This document shows, piece by piece, positions 50,429 through 59,538 of a stretch of 64,000 nucleotides of DNA; position 1 is the first letter of the stretch; every line of letters begins with the position of its first letter. Location: NCBI RefSeq assembly GCF_026242045.1, contig NZ_JAPJDO010000029.1, forward strand, positions 1 through 64,000, in the 5' to 3' direction. The translations under genes and the position numbers were made by a program. This DNA comes from Mycobacterium pinniadriaticum. GTDB taxonomy: Bacteria > Actinomycetota > Actinomycetes > Mycobacteriales > Mycobacteriaceae. The notes under the pieces were generated by a model. It was not told where the DNA came from and did not search any database. It was given only the letters and a program-made list of their open reading frames with translations.

Positions 50429-51901
50429 CTACAGATCGTTGCCGGCGTAGGACAGATTGAAGCTCTTGTTGGCCAGCGGGAAATCCGGCACGATCGTGTC
50501 GCTCATCGCCACCGGCAGCGCAGGCCAGTTGAACCATGACGGGTCGACGATCTTCGCGCGCGTGATACGCCCTTCGCCGTCGACCTCAACGCGATGCACG
50601 ATCGTGCCGCGCCAGCCCTCGACTATGCCGACGCCGGTCCCTTCCCGCGGGTGGATCGACGCGGTCGCCTGCAGCGGGCCGGTGTGGGTCTCGGCGAGGT
50701 GTACCGCCAGTTCGGTGGACGCCGCGAACTCATCGCGGCGGATCGTATAGCGGGCCAGAACGTCACCGTCGCCACCGGCGGCCGAGGTCACCGGAAGTGC
50801 GACCGTCGGGTGGTCAAGACGTGCGTCCGTGCACACGCCGCTGCCTCGGGCGACATAACCCAGACAGCCCAGCGCCCGAGCATCGTCTGGTGACAACACT
50901 GCGGTGCCAGTGAAGCGGTCACGGATCCCGCCATTGCGCAGCGTGAGCTCGGCCACTTCCGCGAGATCAGCCGCGACGTGGCGCAACCGCGCCGGGTCGG
51001 GCAATTCCCGCAGAGTCACCGCGCCAGGACGGATGGCACCACGCAGCAGCCGGTGCCCGGTCACATCGGCGTTGAGCCGTAGCAGCTGTTCGCGGATCCG
51101 CTGGGCGTGAGCGTTGGCCAGTGCGAACCCGACGTCGTTGGCCAGGGCGCCCAGGTCGGTGGCGTGGTTGTAGAGCCGTTCCAGCTCGACGAGCATCGCC
51201 CGGAGCCGGTGCACCGGTTCTGGTACCTCCATGCCGAGCGCATCCTCGATCGCCAGGCTGTGCGCCAGCGCATGCCCGGCGGAGGTGTCTCCGCTGATCC
51301 GTTCGGCCAGGTCCACCGCGTCACCGGCCGCCCGACCCTCGAACAGTTTCTCCACACCGCGGTGCACGAACCACAGTCGAGCCTTCAGCCGCAGGACGGT
51401 CTCGCCGACGACCGAGAATCGGAAGTGGCCCGGTTCGATGAGTCCGGCGTGCACCGGGCCGACCGGGATCTCGTACACGCCGGGTCCGCCCACGGTGACG
51501 AACGGGAAGCGTCCGTCGGGCTCGAATTGGGTTGCCGGACCGGCATTTCGGCGCATTGGATGCCACGCCTGCGGCCAGTGGGCGTGGCGCACCAGTCGGC
51601 GTGGACGTGGGTGACCCACCGGCATGATGCCGTAGAGGTCGAGCATCTCCCGCTCGAATCTGCTCATTGGGAACGACAGATAGGCCAGCGAAGGCACGGC
51701 CGGGTCGTGTGCGGGCGTAGTGATCTCGAGTTCCACGCGGCGGTCCGGACGCCCTGCGAGAAACAGATACACCACCCGCAACCGGTCACCGTCGTCGTGC
51801 GCCGCCACCAGACCGAGCCGGTAGCCGTCACTCAACAGTGCCTCGGCCTGGTCGGCGAGCTCATCGCCGGACACCTGCCGACACTCCCGGGTATGCGTCA
51901 C
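50429..51901 (-). CDS. hycE: Hydrogenase-4-like large subunit, nickel ligands missing (HycE type, Rv0087-like)
   Basis: A 490-residue protein with an N-terminal NuoC-like domain (about 1-130, ending EREMLDLYGIMPVGHPRPRRL) and a NuoD/hydrogenase large-subunit domain. The sequence RISGDTSAGHALAHSLAIEDALG aligns with the RxCGxCG ligand motif of true [NiFe] hydrogenases (HycE-type RICGICGFAHS), but Ser203 and Thr206 replace the two cysteines; the C-terminal DPCxxC motif is replaced by DPSWFNW (Ser455, Asn458). All four Ni ligands are thus absent, so no NiFe site can form. It is coupled by 4 nt to the membrane subunit gene upstream. Probably a quinone- or ion-coupling subunit. Confidence 0.9.
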   Translation of the reverse strand: MTHTRECRQVSGDELADQAEALLSDGYRLGLVAAHDDGDRLRVVYLFLAGRPDRRVELEITTPAHDPAVPSLAYLSFPMSRFEREMLDLYGIMPVGHPRPRRLVRHAHWPQAWHPMRRNAGPATQFEPDGRFPFVTVGGPGVYEIPVGPVHAGLIEPGHFRFSVVGETVLRLKARLWFVHRGVEKLFEGRAAGDAVDLAERISGDTSAGHALAHSLAIEDALGMEVPEPVHRLRAMLVELERLYNHATDLGALANDVGFALANAHAQRIREQLLRLNADVTGHRLLRGAIRPGAVTLRELPDPARLRHVAADLAEVAELTLRNGGIRDRFTGTAVLSPDDARALGCLGYVARGSGVCTDARLDHPTVALPVTSAAGGDGDVLARYTIRRDEFAASTELAVHLAETHTGPLQATASIHPREGTGVGIVEGWRGTIVHRVEVDGEGRITRAKIVDPSWFNWPALPVAMSDTIVPDFPLANKSFNLSYAGNDL

Positions 51902-53364
51902 GACGACCCGCCGACAAAGTGCGCGGCCGTGGTGAACAGACCCGTCAGCGGTCCCGCCGTGACCCCGAGGACCAGAGACGACCCGATACCGATCACTAGC
52001 GCAGTGGCGACGGTCGCCGGCACCGGGATCGCCGGTGCGCCCTGCTCGGGCTCGCCGAGCAGCATTCGCCCGCCATTGCGCAGTAGCGCCGCAAAGGCGA
52101 TGGCGACCAACAACATGGCCACGGCGAGCACCCAGCTCAGCCCCGCGTCAGCCAGCGACCGCGCGATGGCCAGCTCGCTGGCGAACATGGCGAACGGCGG
52201 AAACCCCAGTAGCACAATCAGTCCCGCACCGACTGAGGCTCCAATCAAGCGTGACCGTCTGATCACACCGCTCATCGCGGCGATATCGGTGCCGCCATGC
52301 GCCGCCTGCAGTTGACCGCCCGCCAGGAACAGGACGGTCTTACCGATCCCGTGGGCCAGCACATGCAGCAACAGGGCCGCGATCGCCAGGGTGGTGCCCG
52401 CCGCCAACGCGATCGCAATCAGGCCCATGTTCTCCATCGATGAGTAGGCCAGCATCCGTTTGACGTCACCGGTCACCGTCAGCATCAGCGCCGCAACGGC
52501 CAGGGTCGCCAGCCCCATCACCAGCAGCCCAACGCGCGGGAACGACGGGCCGGCGGCGGCGATCACCGGCTTGATCCGGATGAGCACGGAAAACGCAACC
52601 GAGAGCAGGACCCCGCTCATCAACGCCGAAACCGGGGCGGGAGCCTGGCTGTGGGCATCGGCGAGCCAGGTGTGGAATGGGACGAGCCCCACCTTGGCCC
52701 CGTAACCGATCAGCAGCAGGCCGCCGGCCAACCTTGTCACCCCGGGATCGAGGAGCCCGGCATGTGCGACGAGTACGTCGAGATCGAGCGCATGCCCCGC
52801 CGGTGCGCCGGCGTGCTGCGCGACGAAGTACAGCAGCACAGTGCCGAGGAACGCCATCGCGATCCCGACCGAGCACACGATGACGTACTTCCAGGTGGCC
52901 TCCAGCGCGGTGCGGGTCTGGCGGTGTCCGACGAGGAACGCGGTGATCACCGTGGTGGCCTCGATCGCCACCCAGACCACACCGATGTTGTTGGCGCACA
53001 CCGCCAGCACCATGGCAGCCAGGAACGCGGGGGTCAGCGTGCCGTACGAGCGTGCCCCGCCGGCGTCGGTGTGGCCGTGCGCGAGCTCGGTGTCGATGTA
53101 GCCAATGCTCGCCCAGGTGGCCAGAGTGCCGACGACACCGATGACGATCAGCATGGTGACCGACAGCGCATCGGCGCGTAGCGCCCCGCCGAGCGCCAGG
53201 TGGCTGCCCGACCCGACCCGGAAGGCGAGCATCACACCCGCAGCCAACACCGCCACCGCGCCCAACACGGTGGTCGCCGCCGTGGCGCGACACCATCCGA
53301 CCGCGAGGTTCACCAGCGCGGCGAGAACGGGCGCAAGGATCGCGACCAGGATCAGTGTCGTCAT
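51898..53364 (-). CDS. hycQ: Ion-translocating membrane subunit (NuoN/MrpD-like; Rv0086-like)
   Basis: A 488-residue polytopic antiporter-like subunit with about 13 helices. The conserved charged residues are visible: Glu in VWVAIEATTVITAF, Lys in IGYGAKVGLVPFHTWLADAHSQAPAPVSALMSG and Lys in VTGDVKRMLAYSSMENMG. These form the proton channel of complex I, Mrp and hydrogenase-4 membrane arms. The start at 53364 shares one base with the stop of the previous gene (TGATG); the longer frame starting further upstream belongs to that gene. It overlaps hycE by 4 nt. The length equals that of Rv0086 as I recall it. Confidence 0.9.
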   Translation of the reverse strand: MTTLILVAILAPVLAALVNLAVGWCRATAATTVLGAVAVLAAGVMLAFRVGSGSHLALGGALRADALSVTMLIVIGVVGTLATWASIGYIDTELAHGHTDAGGARSYGTLTPAFLAAMVLAVCANNIGVVWVAIEATTVITAFLVGHRQTRTALEATWKYVIVCSVGIAMAFLGTVLLYFVAQHAGAPAGHALDLDVLVAHAGLLDPGVTRLAGGLLLIGYGAKVGLVPFHTWLADAHSQAPAPVSALMSGVLLSVAFSVLIRIKPVIAAAGPSFPRVGLLVMGLATLAVAALMLTVTGDVKRMLAYSSMENMGLIAIALAAGTTLAIAALLLHVLAHGIGKTVLFLAGGQLQAAHGGTDIAAMSGVIRRSRLIGASVGAGLIVLLGFPPFAMFASELAIARSLADAGLSWVLAVAMLLVAIAFAALLRNGGRMLLGEPEQGAPAIPVPATVATALVIGIGSSLVLGVTAGPLTGLFTTAAHFVGGSS

Positions 53365-54026
53365 CAGTCGTGTAGCTCCTGCAGTCGGTCCAGGTCCGCC
53401 CCGCCGAACGCGCGCCGCAGCCGGCCGGTGAGAACGCCGATGACGATCACCGCGAACAGCACGTCCAGCGATGCACCCAGCTCGACGATCACCGGAACAC
53501 CCGCGGTGAGCAGGAACGCCGTCGCGGCGATTCCGTTGTCCAGCATCAGAAATCCGGCCGCCTGTGACACGGCATGACGCCGTGTCGCCATGACGAACAG
53601 GGCGATGAGCACCACCGCGAACGCCGCGCCCACCGGCCCGGTGGTCGGACCGGGCTCCAGCGCCGCCACCGGGCCCGCGACAGCGAACCCGACGACGGTG
53701 AGCGCGGCGGTGATCAGCAGCGACGTGGAGGTGTTGACCAGCGGGGTCGCCTCGCGATCTTCGTCGCGCTCGGCCGCTACCGCGCGGGCCAGCAGCCACG
53801 GCAGCACGACCGCGCGTAAAACCATCACCGCGGCGCCGACGGCGATGAGTTCCCCGTCGCCGTCATGAATTCCGCGAACGACGGGGATCGCGGCCAGCGC
53901 GACGCCCTGCCATGCCAATAGCCGCACGATGACGAGAAGGTCGCGGCGCCAGACGACCAGCACCGCCGTGAGCAGCAGACCGCCCGCCGCGAAGCCGACC
54001 GCGCTGGTGAACATCTCTTGGCTCAT
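53364..54026 (-). CDS. hycP: Hydrogenase-4-type membrane subunit (HyfE-like; Rv0085-like)
   Basis: A 220-residue membrane protein starting MSQEMFTSAVGFAAGGLL, with about six helices and the HyfE-like NTSTSLLITAALTVVGFA and GFLMLDNGIAATAFLLTAGVPVIVELGASLDVLFAVIVIGVLTGRL; the tail has acidic/Arg residues. It resembles the NuoK-like subunit that couples antiporter modules. I start it at the ATG at 54026; the longer frame to 54314 is inside hycD. It lies 8 nt after hycD. Length equals that recalled for Rv0085. Confidence 0.87.
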   Translation of the reverse strand: MSQEMFTSAVGFAAGGLLLTAVLVVWRRDLLVIVRLLAWQGVALAAIPVVRGIHDGDGELIAVGAAVMVLRAVVLPWLLARAVAAERDEDREATPLVNTSTSLLITAALTVVGFAVAGPVAALEPGPTTGPVGAAFAVVLIALFVMATRRHAVSQAAGFLMLDNGIAATAFLLTAGVPVIVELGASLDVLFAVIVIGVLTGRLRRAFGGADLDRLQELHD

Positions 54027-54034
54027 CGGGTTCC

Positions 54035-54997
54035 CTATCCGGCCCTGGTGCTGAAGAAGTTGGCGGCGGTCACGGCGAGCAAGGCGAGCAGGAATGATCC
54101 GGCGAGCAGTTCGGGCACCCGGAATAGGCGCAGTTTGGCCAGGAACACTTCGCCGATCGCCAGGCCCAGGGCCAGCACCGCGACCTTCGCCGCGACCGCC
54201 ACGATTCCGAGCGCCACCGCGAGAAGCCCGGCATCGGCGCCGGCGATTCCCCACGGCAGGAACAGATTTGCCAGCAATGCCAGCAACACGGTCAGGCGCA
54301 TCCCCGCGGCCCATTCGACCAGGGCCAGGCGGGGCCCGGCGTACTCGAGGACCATCGCCTCGTGCACCATGGTCAGCTCCAGATGCGTTGCCGGGTTGTC
54401 CACCGGCAGCCGCCCGGTCTCGGCGATGATCACGATCACCAGAGCGACGAACGCCAGCAGGCCCGCCAGCGAGGCCACCTGACCTGGGTGCTCCAACGTA
54501 TGGGCCACGAGCGCACCGAGATTCGCCGACCCGGCCGGGATCGACAGGGCGAACACGGCCAGCAGGATCGTCGGCTCGACCAGGGCGGCGATGGTGATCT
54601 CCCGGCTGGCACCCATCCCGCCGAACGACGTGCCGGTGTCGATACCCGCCAGCACCAGCGCCACGGTGCCGAGGAAGAGCAGGCCGACGACGGCGAACAT
54701 GTCGGCGACCGGATCCAGTGGCGACCCCACGGCCACGATCGGCACGATCGCGGCGATCAACAGCGAGGTGCCGGCGACGACGGCGGGTGCGGCCGCGAAC
54801 ACCACGGTGGTCCCCCGCGGTCGCAGCAACTGCTTACCGAGCTGCTTGCGCAGGTCGCGCCACGGCTGCAGGACACCGCCGCCGCTGCGGCCCTCCGAGC
54901 GGGCACGCACCTGACGCATCAGCCCGATCACCAGCGGAGCGCCGACCATCACCAACCCGATCTGCGCGGCGCCGGCCAGGTAGGACACCACGCTCAT
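54035..54997 (-). CDS. hycD: NuoH-like membrane anchor subunit (HycD type; Rv0084-like)
   Basis: A 320-residue polytopic protein that holds the hydrophilic module to the membrane arm. The NuoH/HycD signature ETGRLPVDNPATHLELTM and the following MVHEAMVLEYAGPRLALVEW with buried acidic residues are intact; PWRDLRKQLGKQLLRP is the conserved cytoplasmic loop that contacts the NuoB-like subunit. It begins MSVVSYLAGAAQIGL, at an ATG overlapping the previous stop by 4 nt (ATGA). The very long frame running upstream is the wrong frame of the HyfB-like gene. Confidence 0.9.
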   Translation of the reverse strand: MSVVSYLAGAAQIGLVMVGAPLVIGLMRQVRARSEGRSGGGVLQPWRDLRKQLGKQLLRPRGTTVVFAAAPAVVAGTSLLIAAIVPIVAVGSPLDPVADMFAVVGLLFLGTVALVLAGIDTGTSFGGMGASREITIAALVEPTILLAVFALSIPAGSANLGALVAHTLEHPGQVASLAGLLAFVALVIVIIAETGRLPVDNPATHLELTMVHEAMVLEYAGPRLALVEWAAGMRLTVLLALLANLFLPWGIAGADAGLLAVALGIVAVAAKVAVLALGLAIGEVFLAKLRLFRVPELLAGSFLLALLAVTAANFFSTRAG

Positions 54998-56970
54998 CGC
55001 ACGACCACCAGCACCACCAGGACACCGAGCGCGCCGTAGGCCAGGTACAGGTGCACGCTGCCGGTGTGAGCGCGCCGGACCAGTTGCGCGGCCGTGCTCA
55101 CCGCACGAACGATCGGCGCATAGAGTCGGCGTTCGATGGCGTCGGTGATCTCGGCGCGGTAGGTGACCGCCTGCACCATGTACCGGGATTCCTCGTAATG
55201 GGTCACCTGGACATCGGCGTCGGGCTGCAGCACATTGTCGAAGACGCGCTGCAGCGGTTCGGCGAACGACGTTGCGGTGTACTGCATTCGCGGGGTCAGT
55301 TCGTCGGATCCGCACGCCCACAACGGCAGCATCTCGGTGGCCGGTCGCGTCCGTACCCGCAGCGATGCCAGCGCGACGGCGGCGACCATGGCGACCGCCA
55401 GGGCCGCGGCGAGTAGTCCGGGGGCTACCGAACCGGACAGACCGGGTAGCCGCACGATGGCCCCGAAGTCGGTGAACGCCACCGCCTGCGCGACCGGCAG
55501 CCCGGCGAGCACCCGCCGCAATGCCGGCGCGACGACGGCGGGCGTGAGGGCGAGCACGATGCATCCGATGGCGGCCAGCGCCATCGCGGCGAGCATGCTT
55601 GCCGAGGCCTCGTGCGCGCGCGCCGCCGACGACGAGCGGGGCCGCGCCAGGAAGCCGATGCCGAACGCCTTGACCATGGCCGCGACACCGAGGCCGGTGG
55701 TCAAGGCCACCGCACCGATGGCCAGCGGCGTGGTCAACGCGATCACCGCGTTGTTGGCAGGCGCGGCGTGGATCAGCGACTGCACCAGCAGCCATTCGCT
55801 GACGAACCCCGCGCCCAGTGGCAGGCCGGATGCCCCTAACGCGGCAATTCCGAAAAGTGTTGTGGTTGCTGGCATTCGGCGTGCCAGCCCGCCCATCCGG
55901 TCTAGGTCGCGCAACCCGGTACCGGCCAGCACCGACCCGGCGCCGAGGAAACCGAGGCTCTTGAACGCCGCGTGCGCCGCCAGGTGCAGCAGTGCCGCGG
56001 CGGCTGCGACGGTCGCGGCCGCATGCACACCGGCACCGGCGAACAGCATCGCCGCGCCGAGCGCGATCGTGATCAGACCCATGTTCTCCGTCGTCGAGTA
56101 GGCCAGCAGCCGTTTGAGATCCGTGGCCACCGAGGCCTGCAGCACGCCGTAGAGGGCCGACACCACACCGACGGCCAGCAGGGTGAGCGACCACCAGCGT
56201 GGGCCGGAACCCAGAACCTGGAGATCGATGCGGACGATGCCGTAGATGCCGAGGTTCACCATGGCGGCGCTCATCAGCGCCGACACCGGGCTGGGCGCTT
56301 CGGGATGCGCGCGGGGCAGCCACGCGTGCAACGGCAACAGCCCGGCCTTCGAGCCGAATCCGGCCAGCGTCAACAGGAACACCGCCGTGCGGACCCCGTC
56401 GGGCACGGCGGTCATGTCGGCTAACCGGTCTGTGCCGGTGGCCGCCGACAGCACCATCAGGCCGATCAGGATGGCGACGAAACCCAGCTGCGTCATGACG
56501 GCGTACTGCAGCGCCGCCGACCTGACCTCGGCCCGGGTGTGTTCGGTCAGCACCAGCAACAGCGACGCCACCGCCATCAGCTCCCAGGCGAGCAGGAAGG
56601 TCGTCACCGATCCCGCCGCGGGCACCAGCAGCATCGCCGCGACGAACAGCGGCAGCACGGCGAGCGGAAAGCTGCCCAGGTGTTCACGGCGGGCATATCC
56701 GATCGAGTAGACCCCGACGGGAACGGCGACCGCCCCGGTGAGGGTCATGAAGAACCCGCCCAGCGGTGCGAATTCCAATCGCAAGCCGGACAGTGGAAGC
56801 AACCAGCCGACATAGACCGGCCCCACGGTGCCGAACACCGCGGTCAAACCGATCCAGACTCCGACCACACCGAGCGCCGACGTCGAGGCCCCCGAGAGCA
56901 CGGGACCAAAACCACTGCGCGACAGCGTCCGTCCGGATTCCACCGGAGCCGGGATGGCCGTGGTCGTCAC
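54994..56970 (-). CDS. Large antiporter-like membrane subunit (HyfB/NuoL-like; Rv0083-like)
   Basis: A 658-residue subunit with about 15 helices. Conserved charges include Glu in LAWELMAVASLLLV and Lys in AGFGSKAGLLPLHAWLPRAHPEAPSPVSALMSAAMV, plus Lys/His in ATDLKRLLAYSTTENMGL and LLHLAAHAAFKSLGF. The C-terminal part after about 560 (LPLWACGSDELTPRMQYTATSFAEPL) matches the tail domain of HyfB/NuoL-like subunits. It should pump ions with hycQ. It overlaps both neighbours by 4 nt, fixing starts and stops. Confidence 0.9.
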   Translation of the reverse strand: MTTTAIPAPVESGRTLSRSGFGPVLSGASTSALGVVGVWIGLTAVFGTVGPVYVGWLLPLSGLRLEFAPLGGFFMTLTGAVAVPVGVYSIGYARREHLGSFPLAVLPLFVAAMLLVPAAGSVTTFLLAWELMAVASLLLVLTEHTRAEVRSAALQYAVMTQLGFVAILIGLMVLSAATGTDRLADMTAVPDGVRTAVFLLTLAGFGSKAGLLPLHAWLPRAHPEAPSPVSALMSAAMVNLGIYGIVRIDLQVLGSGPRWWSLTLLAVGVVSALYGVLQASVATDLKRLLAYSTTENMGLITIALGAAMLFAGAGVHAAATVAAAAALLHLAAHAAFKSLGFLGAGSVLAGTGLRDLDRMGGLARRMPATTTLFGIAALGASGLPLGAGFVSEWLLVQSLIHAAPANNAVIALTTPLAIGAVALTTGLGVAAMVKAFGIGFLARPRSSSAARAHEASASMLAAMALAAIGCIVLALTPAVVAPALRRVLAGLPVAQAVAFTDFGAIVRLPGLSGSVAPGLLAAALAVAMVAAVALASLRVRTRPATEMLPLWACGSDELTPRMQYTATSFAEPLQRVFDNVLQPDADVQVTHYEESRYMVQAVTYRAEITDAIERRLYAPIVRAVSTAAQLVRRAHTGSVHLYLAYGALGVLVVLVVVR

Positions 56971-57446
56971 TTTCCGGTCACCGCCCGCAGGGCGGCCACG
57001 ATATCTGCCGGCGCCGGTGGACAGCCGGGAATCTCGACGTCGACGGGCACGACCTCACCCACCGCGCCGACCACCCCGTATGCCTCGGCGAACACGCCGC
57101 GATTCAGCGCACAGTCACCGCAGGCCAGGACCACCCTGGGCAGCGGGGTGGCCGCCACGGTATTACGAAGCGGCTCGGCCATATTGCGTGTCACCACCCC
57201 GGTCACCAACAACGCGTCCGCGTGCCGTGGCGAGGCCACCAGCCGCGCGCCGAACCGCTCTGCGTCGTAGACCGGTCCGAACGCCCCGGAGATCTCCACC
57301 TCACAGCCGTTGCAGGAACCTGCGTCGACGTGGCGGATCTGCAGCGAGCCGCGCACGCCCGCAGGTGGGTCGACCGCCGGTTCGGGGGTCGCGCCGGCGT
57401 CGTCGACGACGCGACCAGTCCGCAGGATCTTGGCGATCCACCCCAT
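56967..57446 (-). CDS. NuoB-like iron-sulfur subunit (HycG/Rv0082-like)
   Basis: A 159-residue subunit that carries the electron-exit [4Fe-4S] cluster. The ligand Cys are present: Cys45 and Cys48 in GSCNGCEVE, Cys109 and Cys112 in LACGDCALN, and Cys142 in GCPPAPADI, so a cluster-binding site remains although the large subunit has lost its nickel site. It starts MGWIAKILRTGRVVDDAG, 2 nt after the stop of the ArsR-type regulator gene. Without a NiFe site, its electrons must come from or go to another partner, possibly the quinone pool or a formate-type enzyme elsewhere. Confidence 0.88.
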   Translation of the reverse strand: MGWIAKILRTGRVVDDAGATPEPAVDPPAGVRGSLQIRHVDAGSCNGCEVEISGAFGPVYDAERFGARLVASPRHADALLVTGVVTRNMAEPLRNTVAATPLPRVVLACGDCALNRGVFAEAYGVVGAVGEVVPVDVEIPGCPPAPADIVAALRAVTGK

Positions 57447-57448
57447 CG

Positions 57449-57793
57449 CTACCGCTCCCCCGGCACGCCCGCCCGCAGATCCTCGAGCACTGCGACGCGA
57501 TCGGAGAGCACCGTGGTGAGGACCTTGCGTGCGACCGCGAGCAGTTCGGCGATATCTGGCGAGGCGATCGAGTAGATCACCGCGGCGCCTTCCTTGCGGG
57601 CCATCACGACACCGGCCCGGCGCAGAACCCCCAGCTGCTGAGACAGATTCGACGCCTCGATCCCGATTTCCGGGAGGAGTTCACCCACCGATCGGTCGCG
57701 CACGGCCAGTGACTCGAGGACGCGGATCCGGGCCGGGTGGCCGAGGGTTTTGAAGAATTCGGCCTTGAGCTTGTACAGCGGCTCCGATTCCAC
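57449..57793 (-). CDS. ArsR/SmtB-family regulator (Rv0081-like)
   Basis: A 114-residue winged-helix regulator, first gene of the Hyc-type operon. It starts at the GTG at 57793 (MESEPLYKLKAEFFKTLGHPARIR), preceded by AGGAG, giving the length I recall for Rv0081; the frame continues upstream to 57832 but crosses the promoter. The recognition helix is in SVGELLPEIGIEASNLSQQLGVLRRAGVV. No Cys is found near the usual metal sites, so it probably is not a metal sensor. Rv0081 is a hypoxia-linked hub regulator in M. tuberculosis. It probably autoregulates through the palindromes upstream. Confidence 0.87.
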   Translation of the reverse strand: MESEPLYKLKAEFFKTLGHPARIRVLESLAVRDRSVGELLPEIGIEASNLSQQLGVLRRAGVVMARKEGAAVIYSIASPDIAELLAVARKVLTTVLSDRVAVLEDLRAGVPGER

Positions 57794-57828
57794 GGCACTC
57801 CTGAAGGATTTATCTTTCGCACTTTCGA

Positions 57829-57850
57829 TCAATTGAAGAAATTATCATAT
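57829..57850. promoter_or_regulatory. Divergent promoter of the Hyc-type operon and the small membrane protein gene
   Basis: An AT-rich island in very GC-rich DNA. TATGAT on the minus strand (57850-57845) and TATCAT on the plus strand (57843-57848) are overlapping -10 elements facing opposite ways. The palindrome TCAATTGA (57829-57836) sits at the predicted start of the minus-strand transcript and is a candidate ArsR-type operator. Confidence 0.5.
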
Positions 57851-57902
57851 CGTGTGAACGGCGGTGGTTTGCCCCCGGAGACCGTCGGGTATCAAACCCC
57901 CC

Positions 57903-58184
57903 ATGTCTGCAATCCAGTGGGTGGTCGACTACCTCTGCGTCGCAGCGCTGGTCGCCGGCGGGGCAGTGGCATTCGCCGCCTGGTCCCGCGGGACCGAACG
58001 GACGACGCCCGCCGTCACCGTCCGCCCGGCACTTCTGGCGGGTGCGTTATGGCCGCTTTTCATGTTCGGGCTGGCCCAGTGGCTGTTGGTGCATGTGCTG
58101 GCCAAGTCACTGCGACGCGGATCCGTCCGCACCGGTGAGCCGGTACCCGACGACCTTCCGCGGCCGAAAGTTCACGCCTCGTAA
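57903..58184 (+). CDS. Small two-helix membrane protein divergent from the Hyc-type operon
   Basis: A 93-residue protein with two hydrophobic helices (WVVDYLCVAALVAGGAVAFAAW and LLAGALWPLFMFGLAQWLLVHVL) and a basic cytoplasmic tail. I start it at the ATG at 57903 (MSAIQWVVDYL); the frame from 57864 crosses the promoter leader. No family is recognised. It shares the divergent promoter with the Hyc-type operon and precedes the ArsB-like gene by 64 nt, so it may act in the same pathway. Confidence 0.65.
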   Translation: MSAIQWVVDYLCVAALVAGGAVAFAAWSRGTERTTPAVTVRPALLAGALWPLFMFGLAQWLLVHVLAKSLRRGSVRTGEPVPDDLPRPKVHAS

Positions 58185-58248
58185 CGGCCGCGCTTCGACG
58201 CGCCCCTACCCGCCCGTACTGTGCGATCATCGCTGAGGTGATTCGCTG

Positions 58249-59538
58249 GTGCTGAGCGGCGCCGCGGCCGAGGCCGTCGCTCTCGTTGCGCTCGCGGCAG
58301 TGCTGACATTCGCCATGGCGCAGCCCCGCGGGCTACCCGAGGCAACGCTGGCCCTGCCCGCGGCGGTCCTTCTGGTGCTGCTCGGAGTCGTCAGCCCTGC
58401 AACAGCGCTCGACCAACTCCGCACCCTGGGTCCCACGGTCGGCTTTCTGGCCGCCGTCCTGGTGATAGCGCATCTGGCCGATCAGGCCGGGGTGTTCGAC
58501 TGGCTGGGCGGCAGGCTGGCTGCCCTGTCCCGCGGGCGCCCGGTCCGACTGCTGGGGTGGGTGTTCGTCGCGGCATCGGTGACCACGGCGGTGCTGAGCC
58601 TGGACGCGACGGTGGTCCTGCTCACCCCGGTGGTGTTCACCACCGCGGTGGCAATGGGCCTTCGGGCCAAACCGCATGTGTACGCCTGCACCCATCTGGC
58701 CAACTCGGCGTCGATGCTGCTTCCGGTGTCCAACCTGACCAACCTGCTGGCGTTCACCTCGACCGGGCTGCCGTTCCTGGCCTTCGCCGCCGTGATGGGC
58801 CTGCCGTGGCTGGCCGTGATCGCCGTGGAGTATGTGGTGTTCCGCGGCTTCTTCCGCACCGACCTCGTTGCAGTACCCGCTCCCGCGGCGCCGAGTTCAC
58901 CCGCGACGCTGACACCGGAGGTGCCCGCGCCCCGGTTCGCGTTGTCGGTGCTGGCGCTGACCCTTGTCGGGTTCGGCGCACTCGGGTTCGTCGGCGTCGA
59001 ACCGGTGTGGGTGGCCGTCGCCGGCGCCGCCGTGCTGGCCGCGCCCGCGTTGGCCCGGCGCCGGATCACGGCGCTGACGCTGGTGCGGGAGGCCTCGCCG
59101 CTGTTCTGTTTGTTCGTCTTCGCCTTGGGGATCGTGGTGGCCGGAGTGACCGGGCACGGCCTGGGCCGGGCGTTGATGGCAGCGTTACCCACGGCCCCCA
59201 CCTTCACCGGGCTGCTGGTGGTCGCGGCGGTGGCCGCGGTGCTGGCCAACGTGGTCAACAATCTGCCGGCGACCCTCGTGATGCTCGGGGCTCTGGGCGC
59301 AGCCGCCCACCCCGGGCTGGTGCTGGCGATGCTGATCGGCGTCAACGTCGGCCCCAATCTGACCTATGTGGGCTCGCTGGCGACACTGCTGTGGCGACGG
59401 GTGCTGGCCGGACGAGACGCCGCGCCCGCGCTGGCTGAGTTTCTGCGTCTGGGGGCGGTGACGGTGCCGCTGGCGCTCCTGGCAGGTGTGGGCGCCCTGT
59501 GGCTGGGGTTGACCTTGGGCAGAGGATGGTTGATATGA
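58249..59538 (+). CDS. ArsB/NhaD/SLC13-superfamily membrane transporter
   Basis: A 429-residue polytopic transporter, about eleven helices, with the ArsB-like loops: TTAVLSLDATVVLLTPVVF, HLANSASMLLPVSNLTNLLAF and, in the second half, VLANVVNNLPATLVML and LIGVNVGPNLTYVGSLATLLW, the paired substrate hairpins of the ion transporter superfamily. It could export arsenite, or move Na+ or a dicarboxylate; nothing here decides. GTG start at 58249. The following USP-like gene overlaps its stop by 4 nt, implying co-translation. Confidence 0.83.
   Translation: MLSGAAAEAVALVALAAVLTFAMAQPRGLPEATLALPAAVLLVLLGVVSPATALDQLRTLGPTVGFLAAVLVIAHLADQAGVFDWLGGRLAALSRGRPVRLLGWVFVAASVTTAVLSLDATVVLLTPVVFTTAVAMGLRAKPHVYACTHLANSASMLLPVSNLTNLLAFTSTGLPFLAFAAVMGLPWLAVIAVEYVVFRGFFRTDLVAVPAPAAPSSPATLTPEVPAPRFALSVLALTLVGFGALGFVGVEPVWVAVAGAAVLAAPALARRRITALTLVREASPLFCLFVFALGIVVAGVTGHGLGRALMAALPTAPTFTGLLVVAAVAAVLANVVNNLPATLVMLGALGAAAHPGLVLAMLIGVNVGPNLTYVGSLATLLWRRVLAGRDAAPALAEFLRLGAVTVPLALLAGVGALWLGLTLGRGWLI

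Noticed and set aside
57850..57902. DosR box upstream of the Rv0081-like operon
   Set aside because: No 20-bp GGGACT/AGTCCC-type palindrome could be found; only short AT-rich palindromes are present.
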